A DNA stretch of 64,000 bases from Planomonospora sp. ID82291 (GCF_015711645.1 NZ_JABTEX010000001.1:1860001-1924000), one strand, 5' to 3'; counted from the stretch's first letter, positions 42,789 through 52,314 are shown. Numbers and translations: made by a program. The notes: a model not told the origin generated them from the letters alone.

Positions 42789-43301
42789 ATGAACGCTGAG
42801 GAGAGCACTCCGCACGTGGTCGTCGTGGGTTCCCAGGGTGTCCAGCCCAAGGAGGCCGGCGGCGACGAGCGGTCGATCACCGATCTGGTCGAGCAGCCTG
42901 CCAAGGTGATGCGCATCGGCAGCATGATCCGCCAGCTCCTCGAGGAGGTCCGCGCGGCTCCGCTGGACGAGGCGAGCCGCAAGCGGCTCAAGGAGATCCA
43001 CCAGAGCTCCATCAAGGAGCTCGAGGACGGCCTGGCCCCCGAGTTGGTCGAGGAGCTCGAACGGCTGTCGCTCCCGTTCACCGAGGGGAACGGGACCCCG
43101 CCGAGCGACGCCGAGCTCCGGGTCGCCCACGCGCAGTTGGTCGGCTGGCTGGAAGGCCTGTTCCACGGGATCCAGACCACGTTGTTCGCGCAGCAGATGG
43201 CCGCCCGGGCCCAGCTGGAGAACATGCGCCGGGCGCTGCCGGGAGGTCCCGGGCTCCACCAGGACGGCCCGCACCAGGCCAGCTCCGGCCCCTATCTGTG
43301 A
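42789..43301 (+). CDS. bpa: Bacterial proteasome activator
   Basis: 170 aa. The helical core is the DUF2587/Bpa fold: 'DLVEQPAKVMRIGSMIRQLL', 'EEVRAAPLDEASRKRLKEIH', 'QSSIKELEDGLAPELVEELE', 'RLSLPF', 'ELRVAHAQLVGWLEGLFHGI', 'QTTLFAQQMAARAQLENMRR'. Bpa forms a dodecameric ring that opens the 20S proteasome gate without ATP. The C-terminus that docks into the proteasome is usually GQYL; here it is GPYL, with the Tyr-Leu kept. No proteasome core genes are in the window. Confidence 0.92.
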   Translation: MNAEESTPHVVVVGSQGVQPKEAGGDERSITDLVEQPAKVMRIGSMIRQLLEEVRAAPLDEASRKRLKEIHQSSIKELEDGLAPELVEELERLSLPFTEGNGTPPSDAELRVAHAQLVGWLEGLFHGIQTTLFAQQMAARAQLENMRRALPGGPGLHQDGPHQASSGPYL

Positions 43302-43429
43302 TCCCCGCTCCGATCTGATCCCCGTCGGTCTTCGGCCCTCTCCCGGTGCGCCGGAAGAGGGCCGCCCGCCGTCCTGGCCCGCCCGCCGCCTGAGAGCGCC
43401 CGCCGCCCCAGCGGTCGATCGCGGCCTGG

Positions 43430-43463
43430 GACCGCCCGCCGCCCCGGACCGCCCGCCGCCCCG
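43430..43463. repeat. 17-bp tandem repeat (two copies)
   Basis: GACCGCCCGCCGCCCCG twice, within a wider CGCCCGCCG-rich gap (43,360-43,465) ahead of the HAD gene stop. Confidence 0.8.
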
Positions 43464-43465
43464 GA

Positions 43466-44263
43466 CTACGGGAAGAGGCCCTCCAGGACGCGCGCGACCC
43501 CGTCATCGTCGTTGGCGGACGCCACGTGGTCGACCGAGGCCAGCACCGCGGGATGGGCGTTGGCGACGGCGTAGGAAGTCCCGGCCCACCGCAGCATCGG
43601 CAGGTCGTTGGGCATGTCCCCGAAGGCGACCACCTCCGCGGCCTCGATGCCCCGTGCCCCCGCCAGTTCGGCGAGCGCCGACGCCTTCGTCACCCCGTGC
43701 GCGCTCATCTCGATCAGCGCCCGGCCGCTGGAGTGGGTGGGGGTGACCCGGTCGCCGACCAGCGCGCAGACCGCCTCGTGGAGGAGGTCGGGATCCATCC
43801 CGGGGTGCAGGGCCAGGAGTTTGGCGCACGGCCGCGAGGTGAGGGTGCCCGCGGCGACGGACAGCCCGCCGACCGCCTTCCGGTCCCAGCCGCCGAGGCG
43901 GAAGTCCGACTCGTGGGCGAACCCGCCCTCGTATTCCACGGAGAACGACAGGTCAGGCACCTTTTCCCGGAGTCGCCCGACGACCTCTTCCAGCACGTCT
44001 GGCTGGATTAGGTGTGATTTTACGATTTCCTCGGTGTGAAGGTCGTAGACCAGGGCACCGTTCGCACATATGGCCAGGCCTCGGTGCCGTACGGCTCCCG
44101 CCACGGTGTGCATCCAGCGCGGCGGGCGGCCGGTCACGAAGACGAGGGCGGCGCCCGCCTCCTCCACCCGGGCGAACGCCGCGGCGGTGCGGGGCGAGAC
44201 GGTGCCGTCGGAGCGGAGGGCGGTGCCGTCGAGATCGGTGGCGACGAGCCGGGGTCTTCCCAT
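43466..44263 (-). CDS. HAD superfamily (Cof-type, IIB) phosphatase
   Basis: 265 aa from ATG 44263. Motif I 'LVATDLDGTALRSDGTVSPR', motif II 'LVFVTGRPPRWM', cap domain in the middle, motif III Lys in 'HGVTKASALAELAG', motif IV 'VVAFGDMPNDLPMLRWAG'. All four catalytic motifs are present. Cof-type members dephosphorylate sugar phosphates or flavin precursors; the substrate here is open. It is divergent from the cold shock gene. Confidence 0.92.
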   Translation of the reverse strand: MGRPRLVATDLDGTALRSDGTVSPRTAAAFARVEEAGAALVFVTGRPPRWMHTVAGAVRHRGLAICANGALVYDLHTEEIVKSHLIQPDVLEEVVGRLREKVPDLSFSVEYEGGFAHESDFRLGGWDRKAVGGLSVAAGTLTSRPCAKLLALHPGMDPDLLHEAVCALVGDRVTPTHSSGRALIEMSAHGVTKASALAELAGARGIEAAEVVAFGDMPNDLPMLRWAGTSYAVANAHPAVLASVDHVASANDDDGVARVLEGLFP

Positions 44264-44370
44264 AACAGACCCCAGTCTGCACGGTCGGCCCCGCCGCGCC
44301 GCCTCCGGGACCGCTCGGAGTGAGGAATCTTCCTGATCGCGGGAACACCCACGGCCTGGATGGTGTTAGA

Positions 44371-44509
44371 TATGATGGCGTTGTATTAGCTGATCCCGTA
44401 GTGCATAACCAGAACTTGCAAGTCTGAGCCACCCGGGGCCCCGCTGTACGACACACTGGGGTTCACGAGGTGTGAATCCCAAAGTTTCAAATCCTGAGGG
44501 AGAGCTTTA
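44371..44509 (+). promoter_or_regulatory. Promoter box and long 5' leader of the cold shock gene
   Basis: TATGAT (44371-44376) is a good -10 box. If used, it gives a leader of about 125 nt, as in cspA-type mRNAs where the leader folds in response to temperature. A GAGGGAGAGC ribosome site ends four bases before the ATG. The leader is less G+C rich than its surroundings. Confidence 0.6.
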
Positions 44510-44713
44510 ATGGCTCAGGGAACCGTCAAGTGGTTCAACGCTGAAAAGGGCTTCGGCTTCATCGCACCGGACGGCGGTGCGCCGGACGTGTTCGTTCACT
44601 TCTCCGAGATCGTCGGCAACGGCTACCGGAGCCTCGAGGACGGCCAGCGGGTCGAGTTCGAGATCACCCAGGGTCAGAAGGGCCCGCAGGCCTCCCAGGT
44701 CCGCGCCATCTGA
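44510..44713 (+). CDS. Cold shock protein, CspA family
   Basis: 67 aa, full-length single cold shock domain: '[20 protein letters not shown]' (RNP1 KGFGFI), 'DVFVHFSEI' (RNP2 VFVHF), '[20 protein letters not shown]'. It binds single-stranded RNA and DNA and melts structure. Alone in its transcription unit, with a long leader and a strong terminator. Confidence 0.97.
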   Translation: MAQGTVKWFNAEKGFGFIAPDGGAPDVFVHFSEIVGNGYRSLEDGQRVEFEITQGQKGPQASQVRAI

Positions 44714-44815
44714 TCCAGCAGCCGTCTGAACCACAAACTCAGACCTAGACAGCACTAGCTCCCGTTCCGGCCCCCGTCTCATCCCAGTGACGGGTCCTCC
44801 GGAGCAGGAGGTGAG

Positions 44816-44844
44816 GGCGAGGCCCGCCTTGCGCGGGCCTCGCC
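44816..44844 (+). terminator. Terminator of the cold shock gene
   Basis: Perfect 12-bp stem GGCGAGGCCCGC / GCGGGCCTCGCC with a CTTGC loop, followed by TTCGTGCTT. Confidence 0.8.
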
Positions 44845-44892
44845 TTCGTGCTTCCCGGCGCCGGACACGACCGGGACACGGTTCGGTCAGAG

Positions 44893-44921
44893 CTGAGGAC
44901 CCGGCAGAGCCGGGTCCTCAG
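44893..44921 (-). terminator. Terminator of serS
   Basis: Perfect 13-bp stem CTGAGGACCCGGC / GCCGGGTCCTCAG with a 3-base loop, 20 bp past the serS stop on the minus strand. There is no T run, as is common in actinomycetes. Confidence 0.75.
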
Positions 44922-44940
44922 CCGGTGAAGGGCCTCCGGA

Positions 44941-46203
44941 CTACTTGGCCGGCTCCAGGACGTCCAGGCCGACATGGGGGCGCAGGGCCGCCGGGACCAC
45001 GACCGAGCCGTCGGCCTGCTGGTGGTTCTCCAGGATGGCGACGATCCACCGGGTGGTGGCCAGGGTGCCGTTCAGCGTGGCGGCGTGCTGCGGCCTGCCG
45101 CCGGAGTCGCGGAAGCGCACCCCCAGGCGGCGGGCCTGGAAGTCGGTGCAGTTGGAGGTCGAGGTCAGCTCGCGGTAGCGGCCCTGGGTGGGGATCCACG
45201 CCTCGCAGTCGAACTTGCGGGCCGCTGAGGTGCCGAGGTCGCCCGCGGCCGTGTCGATGACGCGGTACGGCACCTCGATCTTGGCGAGCATCTCCTTCTC
45301 CCAGGCGAGCAGGCGCAGGTGCTCCTCGCGCGCCTCCTCCGGGCGGCAGTAGGAGAACATCTCGACCTTGTCGAACTGGTGCACGCGGATGATGCCCCGG
45401 GTGTCCTTGCCGTACGAGCCGGCCTCGCGGCGGAAGCACGACGACCAGCCGGCGTAGCGCAGCGGCAGCTCGCCCGCGTCGAGGATCTCGTCGGCGTGGT
45501 AGGCCGCCAGCGGCACCTCCGACGTGCCGACCAGGTAGAGGTCGTCGTCGGGCAGGCGGTAGATCTCCTTGTCGTGGGCCACGTGGAAGCCGGTGCCCTG
45601 CATCGCCTCGGGCTTCACCAGGACGGGCGTGATCATCGGGACGAACCCCGCCTCGACCGCCTGCTGCATGGCCATGTTGAGCAGCCCCAGCTGGAGGCGG
45701 GCGCCCACGCCCTTGAGGAAGAAGAACCGCGAGCCCGAGACCTTGGCCCCGCGCTCCATGTCGATGGCGCCGAGCAGCTCGCCCAGCTCCAGGTGGTCCT
45801 TGGGCTCGAAGTCGAACGTGCGCCGCTCGCCGATCTCCTCCAGCACGACGTAGTCGTCCTCGCCGCCGTGCGGGGCGTCCTCGTCGACGATGTTCGGCAC
45901 CGTCTGCAGGACCGCGTCGAGCTCGCCGGCCAGCTTCTCGGCCTCGGCCTCCAGGGACTTGACCTGCGCGGCGAGGTCCTTGGCGCGGCCCAGCAGCTCC
46001 GCCTTCTCCTCGCCGGAGGCCTTGGACACCAGCTTGCCCAGGTTCTTCTGCTCGGCGCGCAGCGACTCGAACGACGCCAGCGCGGAGCGGCGGCGGCCGT
46101 CGAGGTCGAGCAGCGTGTCGACGACGGAGTCGTCCTCGCCGCGGGCACGCTGCGACGCCCGCAGCCGGTCGGGATCCTCACGAAGGGTACGCAGGTCAAT
46201 CAC
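44941..46203 (-). CDS. serS: Seryl-tRNA synthetase
   Basis: 420 aa; GTG start, no ribosome site, TAGCCT box nine bases upstream, so likely leaderless. N-terminal antiparallel coiled coil (residues 25-105: '[20 protein letters not shown]') that grips the long arm of tRNA-Ser, then the class II core with motif 2 '[20 protein letters not shown]' and motif 3 region '[20 protein letters not shown]'. Charges tRNA-Ser with serine. The tRNA-Ser(UGA) gene is 6 kb away on the same strand. Confidence 0.97.
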   Translation of the reverse strand: MIDLRTLREDPDRLRASQRARGEDDSVVDTLLDLDGRRRSALASFESLRAEQKNLGKLVSKASGEEKAELLGRAKDLAAQVKSLEAEAEKLAGELDAVLQTVPNIVDEDAPHGGEDDYVVLEEIGERRTFDFEPKDHLELGELLGAIDMERGAKVSGSRFFFLKGVGARLQLGLLNMAMQQAVEAGFVPMITPVLVKPEAMQGTGFHVAHDKEIYRLPDDDLYLVGTSEVPLAAYHADEILDAGELPLRYAGWSSCFRREAGSYGKDTRGIIRVHQFDKVEMFSYCRPEEAREEHLRLLAWEKEMLAKIEVPYRVIDTAAGDLGTSAARKFDCEAWIPTQGRYRELTSTSNCTDFQARRLGVRFRDSGGRPQHAATLNGTLATTRWIVAILENHQQADGSVVVPAALRPHVGLDVLEPAK

Positions 46204-46300
46204 AGACCCAGGCTACAGATCCGGGGTTCCGGCCCGCACACGGATAAGGGGTGTCCCGCGGATCTTTCAGAACCGTGAGGACGCCGGGAGCGCGGGCCCG

Positions 46301-47221
46301 CTAGACCTGCCCGCTCCTGATCCTGGACAGCCAGCCCGCCGCCTCGTCGAAGTCGGTGTCGGCCGTACCGCGCCTGATCTGCGGCGCGAGGCCGTCGGCG
46401 CGCGGGTAGCTGCCGAGGAAGCGCACGCCCGCGCAGATCCGGCGGAGGCCGGAGACCGCCTCGCCGACCCGGGCGTCGGCGATGTGGCCCTCGAAGTCGA
46501 AGTGGAAGAAGTAGCGTCCGATGCCGTCGCCGGTGGGCCGCGACTCGATCCGGGTCAGGTTGACCCCGCGCACGGAGAACTCCGTCAGCATCTCCAGCAG
46601 CGCGCCCGGATGGTCGTCGGACAGGAAGGCCACCAGGGAGGTGCGGTCGGAGCCGGTGGGCGCGGGCGGCGGGGTGGGCCGGGCGACCCGGATGAAACGG
46701 GTCACGGTGTCGGAGCGGTCGCCGATCCGCCCGGCGAGCTCGACCAGGCCGTAGTGCTCCCCGGCGATGCGCGCGGCGATGGCCGCGTCGTACGGCGAGC
46801 CGGGCAGCGCGACCTCCTGGGCCGCGCCGGCGGTGGAGGAGGCGGAGACGACCACCGCGTCGGGCAGTTCGCGGGCGATGTAGCCGCGGCACTGGGTCAG
46901 GGCCGCGGGATGGGAGATGATCCGCTTGATGTCGCCGATCTCCTTGCCGGGCCTGGCCAGCAGGGAGAACTCGACGGGCAGCAGCAGCTCGGCGGTGATG
47001 AGCAGCGGATCGCCCCAGGCGAGCTCGTCCAGGGTGGTCGCGATGCCGCCCTCCAGGGAGTTCTCCAGCGGGACGACGGCGCCGTCGGCCTCGCCCCGCC
47101 GGGCGGCGTCGAGCGCCGCGCTGACGTTCGCGCTCGGCAGGCGCTCGGCGTCCGGCGCCAGGATCCGCAGGGCCTCCTCGGTGAAGGTGCCCTCGGGCCC
47201 CAGGTAGGCGAGTTTCAGCAT
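46301..47221 (-). CDS. pheA: Prephenate dehydratase
   Basis: 306 aa. Catalytic domain at residues 1-190: 'LAYLGPEGTFTEEALRILA', 'DGAVVPLENSLEGGIATTLD', and the active-site 'DRSDTVTRFIRVARP' (Thr-Arg-Phe). ACT regulatory domain at about 205-280: 'TSLVAFLSDDHPGALLEMLT', 'VNLTRIESRPTGDGIGRYFF', with GALL and ESRP motifs that bind phenylalanine. Last-but-one step to phenylalanine, with feedback inhibition. A monofunctional form without chorismate mutase. Confidence 0.96.
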   Translation of the reverse strand: MLKLAYLGPEGTFTEEALRILAPDAERLPSANVSAALDAARRGEADGAVVPLENSLEGGIATTLDELAWGDPLLITAELLLPVEFSLLARPGKEIGDIKRIISHPAALTQCRGYIARELPDAVVVSASSTAGAAQEVALPGSPYDAAIAARIAGEHYGLVELAGRIGDRSDTVTRFIRVARPTPPPAPTGSDRTSLVAFLSDDHPGALLEMLTEFSVRGVNLTRIESRPTGDGIGRYFFHFDFEGHIADARVGEAVSGLRRICAGVRFLGSYPRADGLAPQIRRGTADTDFDEAAGWLSRIRSGQV

Positions 47222-47230
47222 GCCCCCAGG

Positions 47231-48556
47231 CTATCCGGCGGTCGTCCGGAACCGCGTGGATAATTCCACATCCGATGTCCGGAAAGGGAGGGAATCCGCA
47301 CGCCGACCCGGCAGCCAGGAGCCGAGCAGCCAGACCAGGCCCAGCGCGCCGAGCCCGAACGCGTTCTGCACGAGCTTGCCCAGCACCGGGCTGAGCACCG
47401 GGATCTCCGCCGCCTTCAGCGCCACCCCCCACCAGGGGATCGGCACCACGTAGAAGAGCCAGACCCCGGCCGCCGCCCGGACCCGGACCGGGTCCCGGCC
47501 GTCGCCGGCGAGCGCGCCGAGCACCACGACGACCCAGGCGAGGTGGTGGATCCAGGCGACCGGGGAGAGCAGCACGGCCATCAGGCCGGTCAGGGCGACG
47601 GCGCTCATCGCGTCGCCGTCCAGCAGCGCCGCGCGCGCCCGGCGGAAGCCGTACCAGCCGACCAGCGCCACGAGCGCCAGCCAGAGCAGGCTCGTCGGCG
47701 TGTCGGGCAGGTAGAGCCGGATGAGCATGCCGCGCATCGACTGGTTGGTGGTCGCCGCGTTGGCGCCGAGCCGCTCGGGGTCGAGCAGCGCGCGGAACCA
47801 GAAGTCGGCGGCGTCGGCCGGGATCACCGCGAACGGCAGCAGGGTCAGCAGCCCGGCGGTGAACGCGGCCATGAAGAGGGCCCGGCGCTGCTCGGGACGG
47901 GCGCCGGGGCCGAATCCGGTGACCAGCAGGTAGATCAGGAAGACGCCGGGGGTGAGCTTGACCGCGGTGGCCAGGCCGATGAGCAGGCCGCGCGGCCAGA
48001 CCGGCCGCCGCGCCGCGCAGTCGGCCAGGCAGAGCGCGACCAGCAGGATGTCCACCTGGCCGAACCGGACCTGGTCCCTGATCGGCATCAGGTAGGTGCA
48101 GGCGACCGTCAGGAACGCGAACGCCAGCGGCGTCCAGAGCGACCGCGGCGGTGTCAGGCGGGCGCCGGGGACGGGCCGGGCGCGGTCCAGGCGCTCCCAC
48201 ACGGCGCGGAAGCCGTACCAGACGGTGACCATGAGGGTGGCGAAGATCCCGGCCGTCCAGACCCACTGCGCCGCCGTCCACGACATCGCCGCCAGCGGCG
48301 TGGCCAGCAGCGCCGCGATCGGCGGGTAGGTGAACGGGAGCAGCTGCGGCGCGGGCGTGGCGAAGTCGTAGACCGGCCGCCCGGCCAGCACCATCTCCCC
48401 GCCGGTACGGTAAACGTCCAGATCGACCAGGCGCTGGTCGTCGACGTTTCCCAGCCAGTGGAGCACCAGCGGGGCCACCGCCAGCGCGATGAGCGCCGGC
48501 ACCGGCAGCCACGCCCGGATCGGCCGCCTGGTCTCGGTCGCCTCGTCGGTCCTCAC
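47231..48556 (-). CDS. GT87 (DUF2029) family polyprenol-linked mannosyltransferase-like protein
   Basis: 441 aa from GTG 48556 (VRTDEATETRR). About ten membrane segments. Family marks: 'VDLDVYRTGGEMVLAGRPVY' with the early Asp-x-Asp-like site, 'FTYPPIAALLATPLAAM', 'QVRFGQVDILLVALCLADCA', 'LLIGLATAVKLTPGVFLIYL' (Lys-Leu-x-Pro). GT-C fold enzymes of this family add mannose from polyprenyl phosphate to lipomannan-type glycolipids. It ends 10 bp before pheA. Confidence 0.87.
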   Translation of the reverse strand: MRTDEATETRRPIRAWLPVPALIALAVAPLVLHWLGNVDDQRLVDLDVYRTGGEMVLAGRPVYDFATPAPQLLPFTYPPIAALLATPLAAMSWTAAQWVWTAGIFATLMVTVWYGFRAVWERLDRARPVPGARLTPPRSLWTPLAFAFLTVACTYLMPIRDQVRFGQVDILLVALCLADCAARRPVWPRGLLIGLATAVKLTPGVFLIYLLVTGFGPGARPEQRRALFMAAFTAGLLTLLPFAVIPADAADFWFRALLDPERLGANAATTNQSMRGMLIRLYLPDTPTSLLWLALVALVGWYGFRRARAALLDGDAMSAVALTGLMAVLLSPVAWIHHLAWVVVVLGALAGDGRDPVRVRAAAGVWLFYVVPIPWWGVALKAAEIPVLSPVLGKLVQNAFGLGALGLVWLLGSWLPGRRADSLPFRTSDVELSTRFRTTAG

Positions 48557-48621
48557 GACCAGGCAGGCTACCGTGGCGCGGGAACCGGCCGCCGACGGAG
48601 AAGGAACGAGGGGGAGACCGG

Positions 48622-50883
48622 ATGGGTCCAGCACGGGGACGCCGCGCACCGCACCGGACCGCGCGGTCGCGGAGATCGCTCCTCGCCTTCCTGCTCCTCG
48701 CCTCGGTCCTCACGGTCCTGCCGGGAGCGGGTACGGCCGGGGCGGCCTCGGGGGACGGGCCGGCCGGAGTCGTGGTCGTCGGGGTGCCGGGGCTGCTCTG
48801 GGGCGATCTGGACCCGGTGCGGACGCCGAACCTGTGGCGGCTGACCGGCTCCGGCGGGGCGGCCTCGCTGTCCACCCGGGCCGACCCGCCCAGGGGGCGG
48901 GGCTTCATCTGCCCGGTGGAGGGCTGGCTGACGGCCTCGGCGGGGCAGCGGGCGGGCACGTCCGCCCCGGGCTGCTCCCCGCCTCCGGTCCCGCAGGTCT
49001 CCGGTGCGGGCGCGAGCGCGCCGGGCTGGGCCGAGCTGGTGGCCTTCAACGCCGGAACCTCCTACAAGCCGGTGCTCGGACAGCTCGGGCAGCTCGTCGC
49101 CGACGCCGGGGGGAAGGTGGCGGCGGTCGGGCCGGGGGCCGTCCTCGGCGCCGCCGACAAGTCCGGAAAAGTAGCCAAATATGCGGAGACCGTGGAGCAG
49201 CTGGGTGAGCTGACCCCGTACCGGCTCGTCGTCGTCGAGGCCGGAGACCTCACCCGCGCCTGGCTGAAGGACGGCGACGGCGCCGGTCGCGACGTGCCCG
49301 CCGCGCCGGCGGACGAGGTCCGGCACGCGGCCGTGGCCGGGATCGACCGGCAGGTCGGGACCGTCCTCGACCGCCTCCCGCCGGACTCCACACTCCTGCT
49401 CGGCGGCCTGTCCGACGCCTCCGACGTGGCCCACCTGCACGTGGCGATCGCCTCCGGCCCGTCGCCGGACGGCTCGCCGTACCCCCGCGGCTACCTCACC
49501 GCCGCCTCCACCCGCCAGAACGGCCTGGTCACCACCACCGACCTGACCGCCACCGCGATCGCCCTGCTGGGCCTGGAGGCGCCGAAGACGGTCGTCGGCC
49601 GCCCCTGGACCGGCGAGGACCCTGCCCCGGGCGCCGGCGGAGACGGAGACGGACCGGAGGACGCCACCGAGGCCGTCGTGGCGGACCTGACCCGCGAGAA
49701 CCTGGCCAGCCGGGTGGTGAACCGGGTCCGCGGACCGTTCTTCGGCGGCTTCGTGGCCGTGCAGATCCTCTTCTACCTGCTGGCCGCCGCGGCGATCCGC
49801 CGGGGCTGGGGCGGCGTGCGGGCGCTGAGGGCGGTCCAGGCCGTCGCGGCGGTCAGCGGGTCGATCGCGGTCGCCACGTTCCTCGCCCAGCTGGTGCCCT
49901 GGTGGGCGTTCCCGGTCCCGATGGCCGGGGTCGTGCTGACCATCCTCGGCATCGCCTGCGCCGTCGCCGCGCTCGCGTTCGCCGGACCCTGGCGGTCGCA
50001 CGTGCTGGGCCCGCCCTCCGTGGTCGCCGGGATCACCTCGCTCACCCTGCTGGCCGACGTGATGACCGGTTCGACGCTCCAGGTCAACGCCGTCACCGGG
50101 TACGAACCGGTCGCCGGCGGGCGCTTCTACGGGTTCGGCAACATCGCCTTCGCCGTCTACTCCGCCGGGACGATCCTGGCCCTGGCCGGGGTCGCCCAGT
50201 GGCTGACGTCCCGGGGACGCCGCGGGCTCGCCCTGGCGGTCTGCGCACTGTACGGCGGGCTGGCGGTCTTCGCGGACGGCTGGCCGGGCTGGGGGGCCGA
50301 CTTCGGCGGGGTCCCGGCGTTCCTGACCGGGCTGGCGGTCTTCCTGATCCTGCTCTCGGGCCGCCGGGTCTCGGCGCTCCGGCTCGGACTGGTCGGCCTG
50401 GCCGGGATCGGCCTGATCACCGCGATCGCCGTCGCCGACCGGCTCCGCCCCGCCGGGCAGCGCACCCACCTCGGCGCGTTCGTCCAGCAGGTGCTGGACG
50501 GCGAGGCCGGGACGGTGATCGCCCGCAAGTTCACCGCGATGGTCGGGATCACGGTCGGCAACTGGTCGCTGACCCTGCTCACCCTGGTCGCGCTGGCCTT
50601 CCTCTTCCTGGTGCTGGACCGCCCCTCCCGCTGGGGCGCGCCCGCGCTGGGACGGGCCTACGCCCTCGCCCCGGCGCTGCGGGCCGGGCTGATCGGCGCG
50701 CTGACGTGCGCGCTCCTCGGGTTCCTGATGAACGACTCCGGCATCGCCATCCCGGCCATGGCCCTCACCGTCGCCGTGCCGCTCACGCTGGCCGCCTGCG
50801 TGCGCGCGCTCCGGCTCTCACCGCCCACCACGCCAGAGCGGCCGTCAGCGCCAGCAGCGACCACGGCACCGCCTGCTGCCTGA
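48622..50883 (+). CDS. Large membrane protein with an N-terminal alkaline-phosphatase-superfamily-like domain
   Basis: 753 aa; ATG 48622 with GAGGGGGAGACC upstream. Signal peptide (residues 18-42), an extracytoplasmic domain of about 330 residues ('GVVVVGVPGLLWGDLDPVRT', 'DSTLLLGGLSDASDVAHLHV', 'QNGLVTTTDLTATAIALLGL'; the order and late Thr-Asp-Leu resemble phosphatase-superfamily folds), then about ten membrane segments. Metal ligands are not all evident, so catalysis is uncertain. Divergent from one mannosyltransferase gene and overlapping another by 101 bp at its 3' end, which links it to surface glycolipid synthesis or export (inference). Confidence 0.75.
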   Translation: MGPARGRRAPHRTARSRRSLLAFLLLASVLTVLPGAGTAGAASGDGPAGVVVVGVPGLLWGDLDPVRTPNLWRLTGSGGAASLSTRADPPRGRGFICPVEGWLTASAGQRAGTSAPGCSPPPVPQVSGAGASAPGWAELVAFNAGTSYKPVLGQLGQLVADAGGKVAAVGPGAVLGAADKSGKVAKYAETVEQLGELTPYRLVVVEAGDLTRAWLKDGDGAGRDVPAAPADEVRHAAVAGIDRQVGTVLDRLPPDSTLLLGGLSDASDVAHLHVAIASGPSPDGSPYPRGYLTAASTRQNGLVTTTDLTATAIALLGLEAPKTVVGRPWTGEDPAPGAGGDGDGPEDATEAVVADLTRENLASRVVNRVRGPFFGGFVAVQILFYLLAAAAIRRGWGGVRALRAVQAVAAVSGSIAVATFLAQLVPWWAFPVPMAGVVLTILGIACAVAALAFAGPWRSHVLGPPSVVAGITSLTLLADVMTGSTLQVNAVTGYEPVAGGRFYGFGNIAFAVYSAGTILALAGVAQWLTSRGRRGLALAVCALYGGLAVFADGWPGWGADFGGVPAFLTGLAVFLILLSGRRVSALRLGLVGLAGIGLITAIAVADRLRPAGQRTHLGAFVQQVLDGEAGTVIARKFTAMVGITVGNWSLTLLTLVALAFLFLVLDRPSRWGAPALGRAYALAPALRAGLIGALTCALLGFLMNDSGIAIPAMALTVAVPLTLAACVRALRLSPPTTPERPSAPAATTAPPAA

Positions 50884-52291
50884 CGACGGTCTTCAGCCAG
50901 AGCAGGTCGTCGGGGCGGAGCGCCTCCCGGGCCGGGAGGTAGCCGAGCGAGAGGATCGTCGTCCTGGCCACCACGAACCCCTCCAGGACCGGCCAGGCGG
51001 GCGCCGCGGCCAGCAGCGCGAAGGCCAGGCCGTCGTACCAGGGCAGCGCGTACGGCGCGGCGAACAGCCAGGCGACGACGACCACCGCGGACACCAGCGG
51101 GGCCGGGACCTCCGGTGAGCCCGGCCACGGGGCGGCCCGGACCACCGGCCAGGCACGGAACACCAGCCAGGCCAGGACCGCCAGCAGCAGCACGGATCCG
51201 GCCTGGATCCAGACCGCGTACGCGCCCGGCCCGAACAGCGACTGGAGAGTGAACTTCACCGGCTGCCACGGGGTGGCGAGGGAGACCTTCCGGCCGGCCG
51301 CGCTCACCTGGTCGAGTACGTGCGGCCCGGCGATCCCGTAGACCGCCGCCACCGTGGCCGTCGCCGTACCGGCGACCAGCGCGAGCCTGCCGGGTCGGCG
51401 GCGCAGCTCCCAGGCGGGCCCGAGCGCGACCAGGCCGGCGTTGAGCTTGACCCCGATCCCCAGTCCCAGCAGCAGCCCCGACGCCGTGCCCCCGGCCGTG
51501 CCCCCGGTCGCGCCGCGCGCGGACGAGAAGGCGCACAGGGCGGCGACCATGCAGGCCACCGCCATGGTGTCGACGTGCATCCCGGCGGACAGGTGGTAGA
51601 TCACCAGCGGGTTGGCCGTCCAGAGCAGCGCCGCCCGCCGCTGGAGGTCCGCGTCGGCGGCGGTCAGGCGGTGCAGCAGCAACCCGGTCCCGGCGAAGGC
51701 CGCGGCGTTGAACAGCGCCATGCCGAAGACGGTCAGCCGGACCGAATCGCCTCCGGCCAGGCTCGCCAGCGCCTGCACGGCCGTCGCGACCGGACCGTAG
51801 ACGCTCGTCACCCCGGTCCACTCCTCGACGGCCCCGGCCACCGGGTCTCCGGGGAGCGCGGCGGGCGCGACCGCGTACGGATCGTGGCCCAGGGCGGCCA
51901 GCCGCCCGTAGGCGGCGTAGTTGAGGTGGTCGGCCGAGCCCGACGGCGGCAGGAGGGCCAGCAGGGCGGCCACGGCGGACCCGGCCCCGAGCAGCAGCCG
52001 CGGATCCGGCCGCCACCGCGACCGCAGGGCCGCCGCCAGACCCGACCCGCCCAGCGCGATCGCCACCGCGGCCAGGGCGATCACCAGGTGGCCGTCCGGC
52101 CCGGCGCCCAGGGAGTACGGCGGCTGCCAGGAGGGGCCGGGCAGGTCCGGCACCATGGCCGAGGGCCCCAGCAGGCCGATCAGGACGGTCGACGCGGCCG
52201 AGAGCCCGATCGCCACCGCGGCGAACACGCCCAGAGCGTCACGCGGGCCGCGCCGCACGGGTCCGCCGGCCACCGCCGTGTCCTGAGTCAC
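50783..52291 (-). CDS. GT-C mannosyltransferase (MptB/GT87-like)
   Basis: 502 aa from GTG 52291; GTG 52309 adds six residues. Twelve or so membrane segments. Marks: 'SADHLNYAAYGRLAALGHDP' (early Asp-His in the first loop), 'TSVYGPVATAVQALASL', 'LLWTANPLVIYHLSAGMHVD' and 'LLLGLGIGVKLNAGLVALGP'. The pattern fits polyprenol-phosphate-mannose-dependent alpha-1,6-mannosyltransferases of the MptA/MptB group. Its 3' end overlaps the convergent upstream-named membrane protein gene by 101 bp. Confidence 0.83.
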   Translation of the reverse strand: MTQDTAVAGGPVRRGPRDALGVFAAVAIGLSAASTVLIGLLGPSAMVPDLPGPSWQPPYSLGAGPDGHLVIALAAVAIALGGSGLAAALRSRWRPDPRLLLGAGSAVAALLALLPPSGSADHLNYAAYGRLAALGHDPYAVAPAALPGDPVAGAVEEWTGVTSVYGPVATAVQALASLAGGDSVRLTVFGMALFNAAAFAGTGLLLHRLTAADADLQRRAALLWTANPLVIYHLSAGMHVDTMAVACMVAALCAFSSARGATGGTAGGTASGLLLGLGIGVKLNAGLVALGPAWELRRRPGRLALVAGTATATVAAVYGIAGPHVLDQVSAAGRKVSLATPWQPVKFTLQSLFGPGAYAVWIQAGSVLLLAVLAWLVFRAWPVVRAAPWPGSPEVPAPLVSAVVVVAWLFAAPYALPWYDGLAFALLAAAPAWPVLEGFVVARTTILSLGYLPAREALRPDDLLWLKTVVRQQAVPWSLLALTAALAWWAVRAGARARRRPA

Positions 52292-52314
52292 CCGCAAATT
52301 CCAGCACACCCGGC

